This document shows, piece after piece, positions 1 through 9,850 of a stretch of DNA of 64,000 nucleotides. The stretch is taken from NCBI RefSeq assembly GCF_029051685.1, contig NZ_JAACFT010000033.1:1-64000 (forward strand), given 5' to 3'. The stretch is from Bradyrhizobium sp. CSA207. Its GTDB lineage: Bacteria; Pseudomonadota; Alphaproteobacteria; Rhizobiales; Xanthobacteraceae. Below the pieces are notes generated by a model, which did no database searches, had not been told where the DNA came from, and saw nothing but the letters and a program-made list of their open reading frames with translations. Position 1 is the stretch's first letter. Every line of letters starts with the position of its first letter. A program made the position numbers and the translations under genes.

Positions 1-116
1 GGCGTCTTTCGTGCGTAGAAATCGAGAAGGCCGCCGATATGGGCAAAGATCCCCGTTTCGGCGCTCGTGCTGGCCGATCCGTCCTGCGACGGGGATATGA
101 GTTCCGACAAGTCCAT
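1..116 (-). CDS. 5' end of an unidentified gene cut by the window edge
   Basis: An open frame starts with ATG at 116 on the minus strand and runs off the left edge, giving 38 residues beginning MDLSELISPSQDG and ending near GGLLDFYARKTP. There is no stop codon. A purine-rich AAAAGGGA lies directly upstream, but the spacing to the ATG is very short, so the true start is uncertain. It is divergent from the cyclase gene at 253. The fragment is too short to assign a family, and it may not be coding. Confidence 0.4.
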   Translation of the reverse strand, partial: MDLSELISPSQDGSASTSAETGIFAHIGGLLDFYARKT

Positions 117-252
117 TCCCTTTTGATCTGATTGGGCTATTCTTCCAGGAACTTAGGGAATGCGTCCAGTCCGAGGTGAAGTTTGGGCCCCAAAATCTGT
201 GGTTGAGGGACCTTAAGCCCTTCGACGGAGTGATGGTCGGGCGGAAATCACC

Positions 253-3200
253 ATGCTGGAGACAGAGCCGGGGACGGAAGGCGGGTTGAAGCGCTGGCTC
301 GAAGGCGTAGGTCTTGGCCAATACAACGACTTGTTCGTGCAGCACCGCCTCGATCTCGACGTCGTGGCAGACCTGACTGAAGCCGATCTGGCCGAACTTG
401 GACTGCCGCTTGGCGATCGCAAGCGGCTCCAGCGGGCCATGGCGGCGCTGTTCCAGGCCGAGACCGCAGAAGAGCCGCTCGCGCCGGCCCGCCCGCAAGT
501 CCGGACGGAGGTCGGCGCCGAGCGGCGTCAGCTCACCACCATGTTCTGCGACATGGTGGATTCCACCTCGCTCTCGGTGCAGTTCGATCCGGAAGACGTG
601 CGCGACATGATCGCGAGCTTCCGCGAAACCTGCGTCCGCGTGGTGAAGCATTATGAAGGCTTTGCCGCCCGTTTCGTCGGCGACGGCATTTTGGTTTATT
701 TTGGCTATCCGACCGCGCATGAGGACGATGCCGAGCGCGCGGTGCGCGCCGGGCTGGAGATCGTCCGGGTGCTGTCGACCGCACGCGCGGTCGAGCCGCG
801 CGGCGCGCTCAGCCACGCGCCCGCCGTTCGCATCGGGATCGCGACCGGCCTCGTCGTGGTCGGCGATCTCGTGGGACAGGGCACCGAGGAGCGCGACTCC
901 GCAGTGGGCGAGACCGTCAACCTGGCCGCGCGCCTGCAAGGCCTGGCGCCGCCCAACGGCGTTGTAATCTCGTCTTCGACGCAATCGCTGCTGAGAGGCA
1001 AGTTCGACTACCGCAATCTTGGCGTCCACGCGCTGAAGGGCATCTCGGAGAAGTCGCAGGCCTGGCACGTGGTGCGCGCCTCGCGGGTGGAGACCCGCTT
1101 TGCCGCCGCGGCGGGCACGCGGCTGACGCCGCTCGTCAACCGCGAAGAGGAGATCGCGCTGCTGATGGGACGGTGGCAGCAGGTCAAGGATGGCAACGGC
1201 CAGGTCGTGGTCAAGTTCGGCGAGCCCGGCATCGGCAAGTCGCGCATCATCCAGGAAATCTTCGATCGGATCGCGGGTGACCGGCACGGCCAGGTCTCGT
1301 TCCAGTGCTCCCCCTACTACACCTCCACGGCATTCTATCCGTTTGCCGAGCAGCTCAAATTCTCCCTAGGCCTCGACCGTGAGGATGTGTCCGCGGTGGC
1401 GCTGACCAGCCTAGAGACCGCGATCGCCGCCGCCCAAGGCGACATCGAGCAGGTCGCGCCGCTGTTTGCCGCATTGTTGTCGATCCCGACCGGAGATCGC
1501 TATCCGCCGCTCGACATGTCGCCGCAGCAGCAGAAGGATGCGACGGTCTCTGCGCTGGTCAATCATTTCCTCGGCCTCGCGCGCGAGATGCCGCTGGTGA
1601 TCGCCTTCGAGGACCTGCACTGGATCGATCCGACCTCCCGCGAGGTCATCGATCTCCTCGTCGACAGGGTGCAGAACCGGCCGATCCTCGTCATCATCAC
1701 CGCGCGCTCCGAGTTCCAGCCGAGCTGGAACGCGCATTCTCACATCACCACCCTGGTGCTGAACCGCCTGAGCCGGCAGTTGCGTACGACGATGGTCGAA
1801 CGCGTCGCGGGAAGGGAGCTTCCCAAGGAGGTCGTCGAGGAGATCATCGTCAAGACCGACGGCGTGCCGCTGTTCCTGGAGGAGCTGACCAAGACGGTTC
1901 TGGAATCCAATCTCCTGACCGAGCGGCACGGGCGCTACGTGCTGTCGGGTCCGTGGCGGCAGCTCGCCATCCCCGCGACATTGACGGACTCGCTGATGGC
2001 GCGGCTGGACCGGATGGGCCCGTTCAAGCGGATCGCACAGATCGGCGCCACCATCGGCCGCGAGTTCTCCTACGAGACGCTGCACGCGGTTGCCAACACG
2101 CCGCCGGAGCAGATCGAGGCGGCGCTCAATCATCTGGAGCAGGCGGGGCTGATCATGCGCCGCGGCCATCCGCCGGACGCGCTTTATTCCTTCAAGCACG
2201 TGATGATCCAGAATGCTGCGCATGCCAGCCTGCTGCACAGCGAGCGGCGCAAGCTGCATTCCCGGATCGCCCAGGTGCTCGCCGAGATGTATCCGGAGAA
2301 GACCGAGCGCGAGCCGGAAATGCTCGCCCACCATCTGACCGAGTCGGGCCAGAGCGAGGGCGCCGCCAGCTTCTGGCTCAAGGCTGGCAAGCAGGCGGCC
2401 AAGAGCGGTGCCAATCTGGAAGCGATCGGTCATCTGCGGCGCGGCTTGGGCGTCGTGCAGGCCAATGCGCGCATGCAGGGCGCGGACGAGATGGAGCTCG
2501 AGCTGCGCATCGCGCTCGGCAATGCGCTGATCGCCGCCAAGGGCTATGCCGTGCAGGAGGTCGAGGAGAATTACATCCGCGCGCTCGAGCTCGGGCAGCA
2601 GCTCGACGACGAGGAGAAGGCGTTTGCCGCCACGCGCGGGCTCTGGGTGTGTCATTTCATCCGCGCCGACCTGACGCGCGCGCACGATCTCAGCGTCGAG
2701 CTGATGAAGTTCGCCAAGCGCGAGCGGCTGAACGAGCGTGCGCAGCCGGCGCAGCAGACCGGCTATCTAATCGAGGCGCACCGCGCCATCGCGATGACCA
2801 TGCTTTATCGCGGCCGCTTTGCCGCCTCGCAGCATCATTTGCACCGCTGCATTAACCTCTACAGCCCAGATCTGCACTCCGACCTGATGGAGCGGCACGG
2901 CACCGATCCCGGCGTCGTCTCGCTGTCCTATCTCGGCTACCTCCTATGGTTTCTCGGCCGGCCCGATGCGGCGCGTCAGCACAGCGAGCAGGCGATCGCG
3001 AACGCCGAGAAGATCCGCCATCCCTTCACGCTCGCTTTCGCACTGGTCTTCGGCGCCTATCTTTGCCAGCATTTGCGTGACGTCGAGGGCACGCGCGACC
3101 ACGCCAACCGCGCCATGATCATCGCCACCGAGCACAATTTCCTGCACTGGAAGCAGCAGGCGGCCATCCTGCGCGGCTGGGCGCTGGCCCAGCTCGGCGA

Positions 3201-3717
3201 GGCCGACGAGGGCCTAAGCCAGATGCGCTTCGGCCTCGACGAGTATGAGGCGATGGATTCCTGGCTGGCCGGCTGCTGGTTCCGCTGTCTGCTCGCGGAG
3301 GCCTATGCCAAGGTCGGGATGCGCGATGCCGCCTTGCGCGCGCTCGACGGCGCGCTCGCAACCGCGAAGCGGACCGGCGATCACTCCTATCTCGCCGAGG
3401 TCTATCGCCTGCAAGGCGAGATCACGCTGTCGGACGGCAATCCGGCCTCGATGCAGGAGGCGGAAGACCTGTTCGGCCTCTCGCTGGAGACCGCCCGCAA
3501 GCAGGGCGCGCTGTCCTGGGAGCTGCGAACCGCCGTCAGCCTTGCACGGCTGTCGCGGGACACCGGCAAGCGTGAGCATGCGAGCCTCCTGCTCGTGCCG
3601 ATCGTCGGCAAGTTCAGCGAGGGCTTCTATACGCCGGACCTGAAGCAGGCGATGCAACTGATCAACGAGATCGGCGCCGACGCGCCCGTGCGTCAACGGA
3701 CCGATCCGGTGAAATGA
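253..3717 (+). CDS. SAM domain / class III adenylate-guanylate cyclase / AAA ATPase / TPR protein
   Basis: This 1154-residue multidomain signalling protein should make cAMP or cGMP from the nucleoside triphosphate in the cytoplasm. A SAM domain lies at about 12-68 (LKRWLEGVGLGQY). A class III cyclase domain at about 90-275 has both metal aspartates (FCDMVDST, D100; FVGDGILVYFG, D144) and the Asn/Arg pair (VNLAAR, N223 and R227), so it looks catalytically intact. A STAND/AAA-type ATPase follows, with Walker A GEPGIGKS at 323-330 and a Walker B-like FEDLHWID. The C-terminal half is helical with TPR-like repeats. The architecture is common in rhizobia; the signal sensed is unknown. Its stop overlaps the next gene's start (ATGA at 3714-3717), so the two are probably translationally coupled. 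Confidence 0.93.
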   Translation: MLETEPGTEGGLKRWLEGVGLGQYNDLFVQHRLDLDVVADLTEADLAELGLPLGDRKRLQRAMAALFQAETAEEPLAPARPQVRTEVGAERRQLTTMFCDMVDSTSLSVQFDPEDVRDMIASFRETCVRVVKHYEGFAARFVGDGILVYFGYPTAHEDDAERAVRAGLEIVRVLSTARAVEPRGALSHAPAVRIGIATGLVVVGDLVGQGTEERDSAVGETVNLAARLQGLAPPNGVVISSSTQSLLRGKFDYRNLGVHALKGISEKSQAWHVVRASRVETRFAAAAGTRLTPLVNREEEIALLMGRWQQVKDGNGQVVVKFGEPGIGKSRIIQEIFDRIAGDRHGQVSFQCSPYYTSTAFYPFAEQLKFSLGLDREDVSAVALTSLETAIAAAQGDIEQVAPLFAALLSIPTGDRYPPLDMSPQQQKDATVSALVNHFLGLAREMPLVIAFEDLHWIDPTSREVIDLLVDRVQNRPILVIITARSEFQPSWNAHSHITTLVLNRLSRQLRTTMVERVAGRELPKEVVEEIIVKTDGVPLFLEELTKTVLESNLLTERHGRYVLSGPWRQLAIPATLTDSLMARLDRMGPFKRIAQIGATIGREFSYETLHAVANTPPEQIEAALNHLEQAGLIMRRGHPPDALYSFKHVMIQNAAHASLLHSERRKLHSRIAQVLAEMYPEKTEREPEMLAHHLTESGQSEGAASFWLKAGKQAAKSGANLEAIGHLRRGLGVVQANARMQGADEMELELRIALGNALIAAKGYAVQEVEENYIRALELGQQLDDEEKAFAATRGLWVCHFIRADLTRAHDLSVELMKFAKRERLNERAQPAQQTGYLIEAHRAIAMTMLYRGRFAASQHHLHRCINLYSPDLHSDLMERHGTDPGVVSLSYLGYLLWFLGRPDAARQHSEQAIANAEKIRHPFTLAFALVFGAYLCQHLRDVEGTRDHANRAMIIATEHNFLHWKQQAAILRGWALAQLGEADEGLSQMRFGLDEYEAMDSWLAGCWFRCLLAEAYAKVGMRDAALRALDGALATAKRTGDHSYLAEVYRLQGEITLSDGNPASMQEAEDLFGLSLETARKQGALSWELRTAVSLARLSRDTGKREHASLLLVPIVGKFSEGFYTPDLKQAMQLINEIGADAPVRQRTDPVK

Positions 3718-4508
3718 GCGATCTTGTTGCCGCGCGTGCGCGTTATGTCGAGCTGGTCGCGAAACGCGAGCAAATTTCCTCGCCGCGCCTGCTCGAAGCG
3801 CTCGCCGCCATCCCGCGTGAGGATTTTCTGGCAAGGGGGCCCTGGCGCATCAAGAGCGAGGTGGCGCGCAGCTATCGGCTGACGCCTGACACCGATCCGG
3901 TGCGGCTCTACGACAATGTGCTGGTCGCGATCGACGCACGCCGCAAGCTCGACACCGGGCTGCCGAGCCTCTGGGCGCATTTCATCGATGTGCTCGACAT
4001 CCGGGACAAGGACCGCGTGGTCCAGATCGGCTGCGGGCTCGGCTATTTCTCGGCAGTGCTGTCGAAGATGGTCGGCCCGAAAGGGCTGGTACTCGCGATC
4101 GAATGCGATCAGCGTCTGGCGTACCGCGCTGCGAGTTACCTTCGCCCCTATCGCAACGTCGAGGTGGTTCATGGCGACGGATGTGAGAGGATCGGTGGTC
4201 CCGCCGATGTCATCTTGGTGCATGCCGGCTTCTCGCATCCGCATCCGCTCTGGCTTCAGTCGCTCCGTCCCCGCGGCCGTCTCTTGGTGCCGTTGACGCA
4301 GCGGGACCGCGAAGGCGCCGTCATCAAGATCACGCGCAAAGGCACCGGCTTCGAGGCCGAGGCTGTGCAGCAGATCCGGATCTTTCCCGGCCAGGGCCGC
4401 GGCACGACCGCCCTCGACGACCGTGTCGCCGACTGGTGGCAGCGGGCATCCGCCCTGGCGCCGCTGCGCTTTCGCGGCATCGAGCAGGGGTTGCCGTCGG
4501 ATGGCTAA
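3714..4508 (+). CDS. protein-L-isoaspartate O-methyltransferase family protein
   Basis: This 264-residue protein is a SAM-dependent methyltransferase of the PCMT fold, which in the classical enzyme repairs isoaspartyl residues in damaged proteins. It has the N-terminal IPREDF motif seen in PCMT enzymes. The glycine-rich SAM-binding motif VVQIGCGLGYFSAVL lies near residue 105, followed by an acidic residue at the end of strand 2 (LAIECD) and by a VHGDG motif. It overlaps the upstream cyclase gene by 4 bases. The family is clear, but the substrate may not be isoaspartate because many rhizobial PCMT-like proteins are uncharacterised. Confidence 0.87.
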   Translation: MSDLVAARARYVELVAKREQISSPRLLEALAAIPREDFLARGPWRIKSEVARSYRLTPDTDPVRLYDNVLVAIDARRKLDTGLPSLWAHFIDVLDIRDKDRVVQIGCGLGYFSAVLSKMVGPKGLVLAIECDQRLAYRAASYLRPYRNVEVVHGDGCERIGGPADVILVHAGFSHPHPLWLQSLRPRGRLLVPLTQRDREGAVIKITRKGTGFEAEAVQQIRIFPGQGRGTTALDDRVADWWQRASALAPLRFRGIEQGLPSDG

Positions 4509-4602
4509 TGCTTCGTTTCATTTTACCTTGATTGCGAATGCAAGTTTCCAACGCTTCCCGGTCGGGGTATGACTGCGGCTTGATGGCCATTTGAGCGCGC
4601 TT

Positions 4603-5550
4603 ATGCATTCCGTTGCACTGCTGACCGCTAGCTATGCCAAGGATATCGAACGTTTTTCGCTGCTCAGCGAGAGCATCGATACCTGGCTCTCGGGATACAC
4701 GCGGCATTATGTTCTTGTTAACGATGAGGACGTGCCGCTGTTCGAGCGGTTTCGCTCCGACAAGCGCGTCATCGTTCCGGCCTCGCGCTATTTGCCAAAA
4801 TGGCTCTGGGCCTTGCCGCCGGCTCTCCAGTTCAGCAATCGGCGCGTCTGGCTGTCCCTTCTGTCGTCGCCGGTCCATGGCTGGCATATCCAGCAGATCC
4901 TGAAAATCGCGGGCGTGCTCAATGCACCCGAGCAGCGCGTCTGTATCCTGGACTCGGACAATCTGTTCTTCCGCGAATTCGACGTCGGCCAATATGCCGG
5001 GGCCGAGAAGACGCCGCTGTTCTTCACGCCGCGTGCCATCAGCGCCGACGCGCCGCTGCACGGCCTCTGGCTGCGCACGGTCGACCAATTGCTCGGCATC
5101 AAGGACCGCGCTTTTCCGGCGGACGACTATGTCGGCAACGCGCTGGTCTGGGACAAGGACACTGCGCGTGCGATGACCGACACGATCAAGTCGGCGACGG
5201 GCGTGAACTGGGTTCTGGCGCTGTGCCGGAAGAAGAAGTTTTCGGAGTATCTGCTCTACGGCCACTTCGTCGCCAATTCGCCGAACCATCTGGCGGTCCA
5301 TCGGGTGACGGAAGACAGCATCGCCGTCTCCCACTGGGAGGACACCCGCCTCGACCGCGCGGCGATCGAGGCGTTGATGCGCGCCGCCTCGCCCGAGCAG
5401 GTCGCGCTTTGCATCCAGTCCTATTCGTCGACCTCGATCGACGACATTCGGGATGTGTTCCCCCTGAACTCACGCCACCGGCGCGGTCCGAGCCTGTCGC
5501 CCGAGCATTTGGGCGATGCGATCGAATTCGAGACGCCGAAGACGCGCTAG
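4603..5550 (+). CDS. DUF6492-like protein, possibly glycosyltransferase-related
   Basis: This 315-residue protein begins MHSVALLTASYAKDIERF. The ATG at 4603 is chosen over an in-frame TTG at 4591, although neither has a clear ribosome binding site. The opening strand, the FxxxxxSIDTWL region, the HYVLVNDED motif and an ILDSDNLFF segment (a DxD-like motif) resemble the DUF6492 family, which has a GT-A-like look. No signal peptide or membrane segment is visible. It precedes a polysaccharide-related group in the opposite orientation. The function is unproven; glycosyl transfer is an inference from the DxD-like motif and the neighbourhood. Confidence 0.72.
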   Translation: MHSVALLTASYAKDIERFSLLSESIDTWLSGYTRHYVLVNDEDVPLFERFRSDKRVIVPASRYLPKWLWALPPALQFSNRRVWLSLLSSPVHGWHIQQILKIAGVLNAPEQRVCILDSDNLFFREFDVGQYAGAEKTPLFFTPRAISADAPLHGLWLRTVDQLLGIKDRAFPADDYVGNALVWDKDTARAMTDTIKSATGVNWVLALCRKKKFSEYLLYGHFVANSPNHLAVHRVTEDSIAVSHWEDTRLDRAAIEALMRAASPEQVALCIQSYSSTSIDDIRDVFPLNSRHRRGPSLSPEHLGDAIEFETPKTR

Positions 5551-5598
5551 AAGCCGGATGAATTTTGGTCGAATCGATGCGCGCGCCGGAGCTCGAAT

Positions 5599-5623
5599 CA
5601 CCTCTCCCCGCCGGGGAGAGGTG
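5599..5623. terminator. perfect 25-bp hairpin between convergent genes
   Basis: An 11-base inverted repeat (CACCTCTCCCC / GGGGAGAGGTG) with a 3-base loop lies between the end of the DUF6492-like gene and the end of the xylanase gene. It has no T-tract, so it is either a bidirectional transcription block or one of the CTCTCCCC-type palindromes common in Bradyrhizobium genomes. Confidence 0.5.
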
Positions 5624-5667
5624 AACAGCGGACAGCCGACGAACCCAATTTCATCATGCTCCAGGCC

Positions 5668-6735
5668 TCAGACGTCCTTCGTGAACTTGCTGATGACGTC
5701 CATGAAGGGCTTTGGCTTGAACTCGCCGTCGAGCGGCAAGGGACGGTTCGGCTGCTTGTCCTTGCGGGCGAAGGTGCCGTTGATCCAGCTATAGCGATCC
5801 GAGAGGCCCCAGGTCAGGATCGAACGCACCGGGCCGCTGGTCGAGATCGCGCTCAAGAGGTCGTCGACGCGCTTGGCGACGATGGCGTCACGCTCCGCCG
5901 GATTGCCCGTCAGCTTCTGGTCGTCGACGTCGAGCTCGGTGACGAGAACCTCAAGACCCCACGACCGCAGCTCTGTGACGAATTCGGCCAGCCCATGCGT
6001 GTCGATCTCGAGCTCGGCATGCAGGTGTGATTGCAGCCCCACGGCGTGAAGGGGAACGCCCTGGTCGAGCAGATCCATGATGAGATTGCGGTAAGCGGCG
6101 CGCTTGGCGATGAAGGAATCTTTGGCCGACTCGATGTCGTATTCATTGATCGCGAGCTTCACGAACGGGTCGGCTGCGGCAGCGGTGCGGAACGCCAGCG
6201 CAATCCAGCGATCGCCGAGGTGCTGCGTCCAGAACGTGTCGCGCCGGTCTTTTGGACTGCGCGGATTGTCCGGGATCGGCTCGTTGACGACGTCCCACGA
6301 CGTCAGCTTGTCCTTGTAGTAGGAGACGACGGTCCCGATGTGGTCGACGAACGCGCGCTCGACGCTATTCGCGTGCTTGATCTGCTTGGTCCAGTCCGGG
6401 ATGTCGTGATACCAAGCGAGCGCGTGGCCGCGCATCGTCAAATCGTTTTGCCGCGCGAAATCCAGGATCGCATCGGCGCGCTCGAAGGCGAAGGTGTGTG
6501 CATCCGGCCGCAGCATCGGCCATTTCAGCTCGAGCACCGGCACGATTTGGGTGCAATAGGTGCTGATGGCTTCGCCGAGCCGCGGATCGGCTTGCAGATC
6601 CCAGAGCGTGGCCGCGGCGCCAAAGCCCGGGCGGCGCTGGGCAAATTTTGACCCCGGCGCTGCGGATGCCGATGCGCCCGCCGCAAGCATTGCGGCGCTG
6701 CCGAGGAGAAATTCGCGTCTGTCGAGCTTGGTCAC
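5668..6735 (-). CDS. endo-1,4-beta-xylanase, GH10 family, Tat-exported
   Basis: A 355-residue GH10 glycoside hydrolase that cleaves beta-1,4 xylan-type backbones, predicted to work in the periplasm or outside the cell. The start is GTG at 6735, preceded by AGGTG, because it gives a twin-arginine signal (DRREFLLG followed by an Ala-rich stretch). The acid/base glutamate sits in WDVVNEPI, the nucleophile glutamate in LVTELDVDD, and the TIM-barrel motif GHALAWYHDIPDW is present. The length fits a single-domain GH10 enzyme with no carbohydrate-binding module. The frame stays open far upstream, but that part is antisense to nothing real and overlaps the next gene. Confidence 0.9.
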   Translation of the reverse strand: MTKLDRREFLLGSAAMLAAGASASAAPGSKFAQRRPGFGAAATLWDLQADPRLGEAISTYCTQIVPVLELKWPMLRPDAHTFAFERADAILDFARQNDLTMRGHALAWYHDIPDWTKQIKHANSVERAFVDHIGTVVSYYKDKLTSWDVVNEPIPDNPRSPKDRRDTFWTQHLGDRWIALAFRTAAAADPFVKLAINEYDIESAKDSFIAKRAAYRNLIMDLLDQGVPLHAVGLQSHLHAELEIDTHGLAEFVTELRSWGLEVLVTELDVDDQKLTGNPAERDAIVAKRVDDLLSAISTSGPVRSILTWGLSDRYSWINGTFARKDKQPNRPLPLDGEFKPKPFMDVISKFTKDV

Positions 6736-6761
6736 TTGCTGGTCACCTGGCTGCACGCGTT

Positions 6762-7865
6762 TCAGCGTGCGTGACGCTGCATCGCCGCTTGGGCGATCTC
6801 GTAATAATGAAGCGCACAGTTCTCGAGTGTCAGATTGTCCATCACATAGTCGCGAGGCGCGAATGCACCGGCGCTGGCGCGCGACCAGAACTCGCTCCAG
6901 TCGGAGACGAAGCCATCTGCATCGGTGAAGGTCACGCCGCAGCGCTCGTCGAAATAGGGCACCGACGACACGCCGCCTTCGTATCTCACCTTGTGCGGAA
7001 AATACTCCGGATCCCGCCACGGCCCGCCGCGATCCCAGGCGAACACGGGGACGCCGCTCGACAGCGCCTGCTGGCAGGCGATGCCCTGGCTCTCGTGCTC
7101 GCAGAGAAAGACCATGCTGCGGCAGCGCGCCAGCGCCGCCTTGTAGTCGTCCTCCTTGTAGTGGCCGTAGCGGATCACCTCGACCGTGCGGCCTTCCGCC
7201 TCGAGATGCCTGCGGATCGGGCCGATCAGCTCGGTCTCGTAGCGGTCGTGCTCCCAGCGCACCTTGTCGTAGAGCAGCACGTCGACGCTTTTCCGCTCGG
7301 CGGGCGTGGGCGTCCACAGGTCGGTCTCGATGCCGACCGGCCAGGCCTCGACATTCGGCCAATACGGCCGGAACATATCGGCGTACCAGGTGCAGGGCAC
7401 CAGGACGGCCTTCGTTTGCAGGTCCTTGAGACGCTCCGGTGCCTGCACCGGATGGTCGAACATGGCGACGCCGAGCAGGAGCGGGTTCTTCCAGGCGAAC
7501 CAGTCGAGCACGAACGGCCGCCCGATGATGCAGGCGAGCTCCTCCGGGTGCTTGCGGATATAGCGGTAATCGTTCACCCGGTAGCGAACACCGATCCTGT
7601 CGAGGCCGGCACAGAGATTGAGGAGGACGCGCCGCTGGCCGCTGATCCACGGCTTGCCGAGCAGCATGCGCCGCAGCAGCGGCCGGATGTGGCGGTCGCC
7701 CGGAAACCAGCGGTCGTCCTGCTCCTCGAAGAACAGGTTGAGCACCATCCGTTCGCGGTCGGTCGCGGGGGCCGCTGGAACAAGGGCGGCATCGGCCCCG
7801 CCGTGCAGCAGGGAGGCCGGGGTCACCCGTGTACGTTCGGCAACGTCCATGTCAGTCACGTCCAC
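6762..7865 (-). CDS. glycosyltransferase, GT-B type
   Basis: This 367-residue cytoplasmic protein resembles GT4-like transferases. It begins MDVTDMDVAERTR, and its C-terminal half has the nucleotide-sugar site pattern, including MVFLCEHESQGIACQQAL and a GVPVFAWDRGG segment (the E-x7-E-like donor site of retaining GT-B enzymes). It lies 26 bases upstream of the xylanase gene on the same strand, so the two may be cotranscribed. A divergent flippase gene begins at 8127. The group suggests surface polysaccharide or glycan synthesis; the sugar specificity cannot be read. Confidence 0.8.
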   Translation of the reverse strand: MDVTDMDVAERTRVTPASLLHGGADAALVPAAPATDRERMVLNLFFEEQDDRWFPGDRHIRPLLRRMLLGKPWISGQRRVLLNLCAGLDRIGVRYRVNDYRYIRKHPEELACIIGRPFVLDWFAWKNPLLLGVAMFDHPVQAPERLKDLQTKAVLVPCTWYADMFRPYWPNVEAWPVGIETDLWTPTPAERKSVDVLLYDKVRWEHDRYETELIGPIRRHLEAEGRTVEVIRYGHYKEDDYKAALARCRSMVFLCEHESQGIACQQALSSGVPVFAWDRGGPWRDPEYFPHKVRYEGGVSSVPYFDERCGVTFTDADGFVSDWSEFWSRASAGAFAPRDYVMDNLTLENCALHYYEIAQAAMQRHAR

Positions 7866-8126
7866 GCATTACAGAAGGCCGGGCGGCGTCTTTGAAATCA
7901 TAGTTTCTTTTCGGTCGTTGCGGCGCCCCGTTCAAGAACAGGGCAAATTTAACGCTAACGCGCGAAACCAGCCGGGCCCGCTCCATTCGGGAGCCGATTT
8001 GCAGACTTATGTGGCTATCTTGAGGGATGCTGGGGCGCAGTCCGATCGCCACGCCAAAGTCCAACTGATTAACCGCCGCTCAATCGCAAGGCTCAAACGC
8101 AAGGCCGCCGCCGGTCCCATGCTCTC

Positions 8127-9563
8127 ATGCTGAATCGCCATTTCTCCATTTACCTCGTGGCCTACATCCTGCCTGCGGCGGTGGGCTTCTTCGCGGTCAC
8201 CGCCTACACACGGCTGCTGACCCCGGCGGAGTACGGCGTCTATGTCGTTGGCATCAGCCTTGCCGGCATCCTTGGCGCGGTCTTCTTCGCCTGGATCAAA
8301 CTCTCGGTGTCGCGCTATCAGGCGATGTCGACCGAGGTGGATTTTCGCGGCACGGCGATGGTCGCCTTCGTCCTCACCGCCGCGGCCCTCTGCGCTGCGA
8401 CCCCGCTGGTCTTCCTGTTCCGCAGCGACGTCAGCATCGAGCTGCTGCTCGCCAGCATGTTCGTTGCGATCATGGCGAATGCGGTCGATGTCGGACAGGA
8501 GTTCGAGCGCGCCAAGTTGCGGCCCTACCGCTTCGCCGCCATTTCGATCGTGCGCAGCGTGTCGAGCGTCGGCTTCGGCCTGCTCGGCATCTGGCTTGGC
8601 TGGGGCGGCATGGGCTTGCTCGCGGCGTTTGGTCTGGGCTCGCTGACGGGCATCATCCTCAACCTCGTCGGAGATCGCACCAGGATCGCGCGCTTCCAGC
8701 GCAGCCAGTTCATGCAGCTCGCGCGTTACGGATTGCCGCTGACGCTGGCTGGTCTCTCGGTCGCGCTGTATTCGACCTGCGACCGGCTCATCGTCGCCTG
8801 GCTGCTCGGCAAGGATGCCGCCGGCATCTTTGGAGTCGCGGCGGATCTGCCGCGCCAGTTCATGGTCATGGTCGCCTCCAGTGTCGCCGCGGCGACCGTG
8901 CCGCTGGTGTTCCGGACATTGTCTGAAAAGAATGACGCGGTGACGCGGCAGCGGCTGACCGAGAGCCTCGAACTGCTGCTCGTCGTCGTCGCGCCCGTTG
9001 CGGTCTGGCTTGCGCTCGCGGCGGACCAGGTTGCAGGCACGCTCGTCGGCGTCGATTTCCGAGCCGGCGTGTCGGCGCTGCTGCCGACCCTGGTGCTCGC
9101 CCGCTTGTTCGGCATCGCCAACCAGTTCTACGTGCAGATCAGCTTTCAGCTTGCCGAGCGGCCCTTCATGCTGGCGGCGCAGTCGTTCCTCACGCTGGTT
9201 CTGAGCGTGGCGCTGATGCTCATGCTGGTCGCAGGCTACGGCATCTACGGTGCGGCACTGGCGACGCTCGCGACCGAGGCGATCGGCCTCCTCGTCGCGG
9301 TCGTGCTGATGCACCGCGCTCATCCCGTGCCGTTCGAGCTCAACCGCCTCGCCGGCGTTGCCGCCGCCGCCGCCGCAATGGCGGCTGCAATCCTCGTCGC
9401 ACGATCGCAAGCGAACGGCACCGGTCTCGTCCCGCTCATCATCGTCAGCCTCGCCGGCGGGCTGGCCTATGCCGCCGCCGCGTGGCTGCTCAACGTCGCG
9501 AACGTGCGAACGCTGTCGCTGCGCTTCCTGCGAAGCTTCAACCGGAAGGCGCTGGGCGTTTAG
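8127..9563 (+). CDS. Wzx-type polysaccharide flippase
   Basis: This 478-residue integral membrane protein has about 12-14 hydrophobic segments and belongs to the MOP/MATE-like polysaccharide exporter superfamily. It opens with MLNRHFSIYLVAYILPAAVG and the family-typical FFAVTAYTRLLTPAEYGVY. Members move undecaprenyl-linked oligosaccharide units across the inner membrane for polymerisation. It is divergent from the glycosyltransferase at 6762-7865. The substrate is unknown, and no polymerase (Wzy) is visible nearby. Confidence 0.87.
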   Translation: MLNRHFSIYLVAYILPAAVGFFAVTAYTRLLTPAEYGVYVVGISLAGILGAVFFAWIKLSVSRYQAMSTEVDFRGTAMVAFVLTAAALCAATPLVFLFRSDVSIELLLASMFVAIMANAVDVGQEFERAKLRPYRFAAISIVRSVSSVGFGLLGIWLGWGGMGLLAAFGLGSLTGIILNLVGDRTRIARFQRSQFMQLARYGLPLTLAGLSVALYSTCDRLIVAWLLGKDAAGIFGVAADLPRQFMVMVASSVAAATVPLVFRTLSEKNDAVTRQRLTESLELLLVVVAPVAVWLALAADQVAGTLVGVDFRAGVSALLPTLVLARLFGIANQFYVQISFQLAERPFMLAAQSFLTLVLSVALMLMLVAGYGIYGAALATLATEAIGLLVAVVLMHRAHPVPFELNRLAGVAAAAAAMAAAILVARSQANGTGLVPLIIVSLAGGLAYAAAAWLLNVANVRTLSLRFLRSFNRKALGV

Positions 9564-9850
9564 TGGGCCCGTTGGGCGTTGCCCCGCCAACTGACGTCAT
9601 GCCGGCCACCTCGCCCGCCGCCCGCAATCCGGACATTCTGCCGCAGCGAGAGGCCACCAGCCTCAGACCAGCCCCGGCCGCGAGCCGCCCTTCCGCCTGC
9701 GCGCGGCGTCGTATATGAGAGGTTTGTCGCCGGAACGGGCCGAATGTCGCCACACAGGGAACGTAAGGCGGCTGTGATTTCTTAATCCAGAGATCGCAAT
9801 CTGATACGTGACCGACACAAGCGCGGACTGGCATTTCGACCGAGGATGGC

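Noticed and set aside
1411..2685. 424-residue minus-strand open frame inside the cyclase gene
   Set aside because: It is antisense to a clear multidomain gene and has no family motif; high GC makes such frames common.
6762..7650. Extension of the xylanase frame upstream of 6735
   Set aside because: It overlaps the glycosyltransferase gene in another frame; the GTG at 6735 with a Tat signal is a better start.
8007..9590. 527-residue minus-strand open frame across the flippase gene
   Set aside because: Composition is Arg/Glu/Gln-rich without domains; the plus-strand flippase is clearly the real gene.
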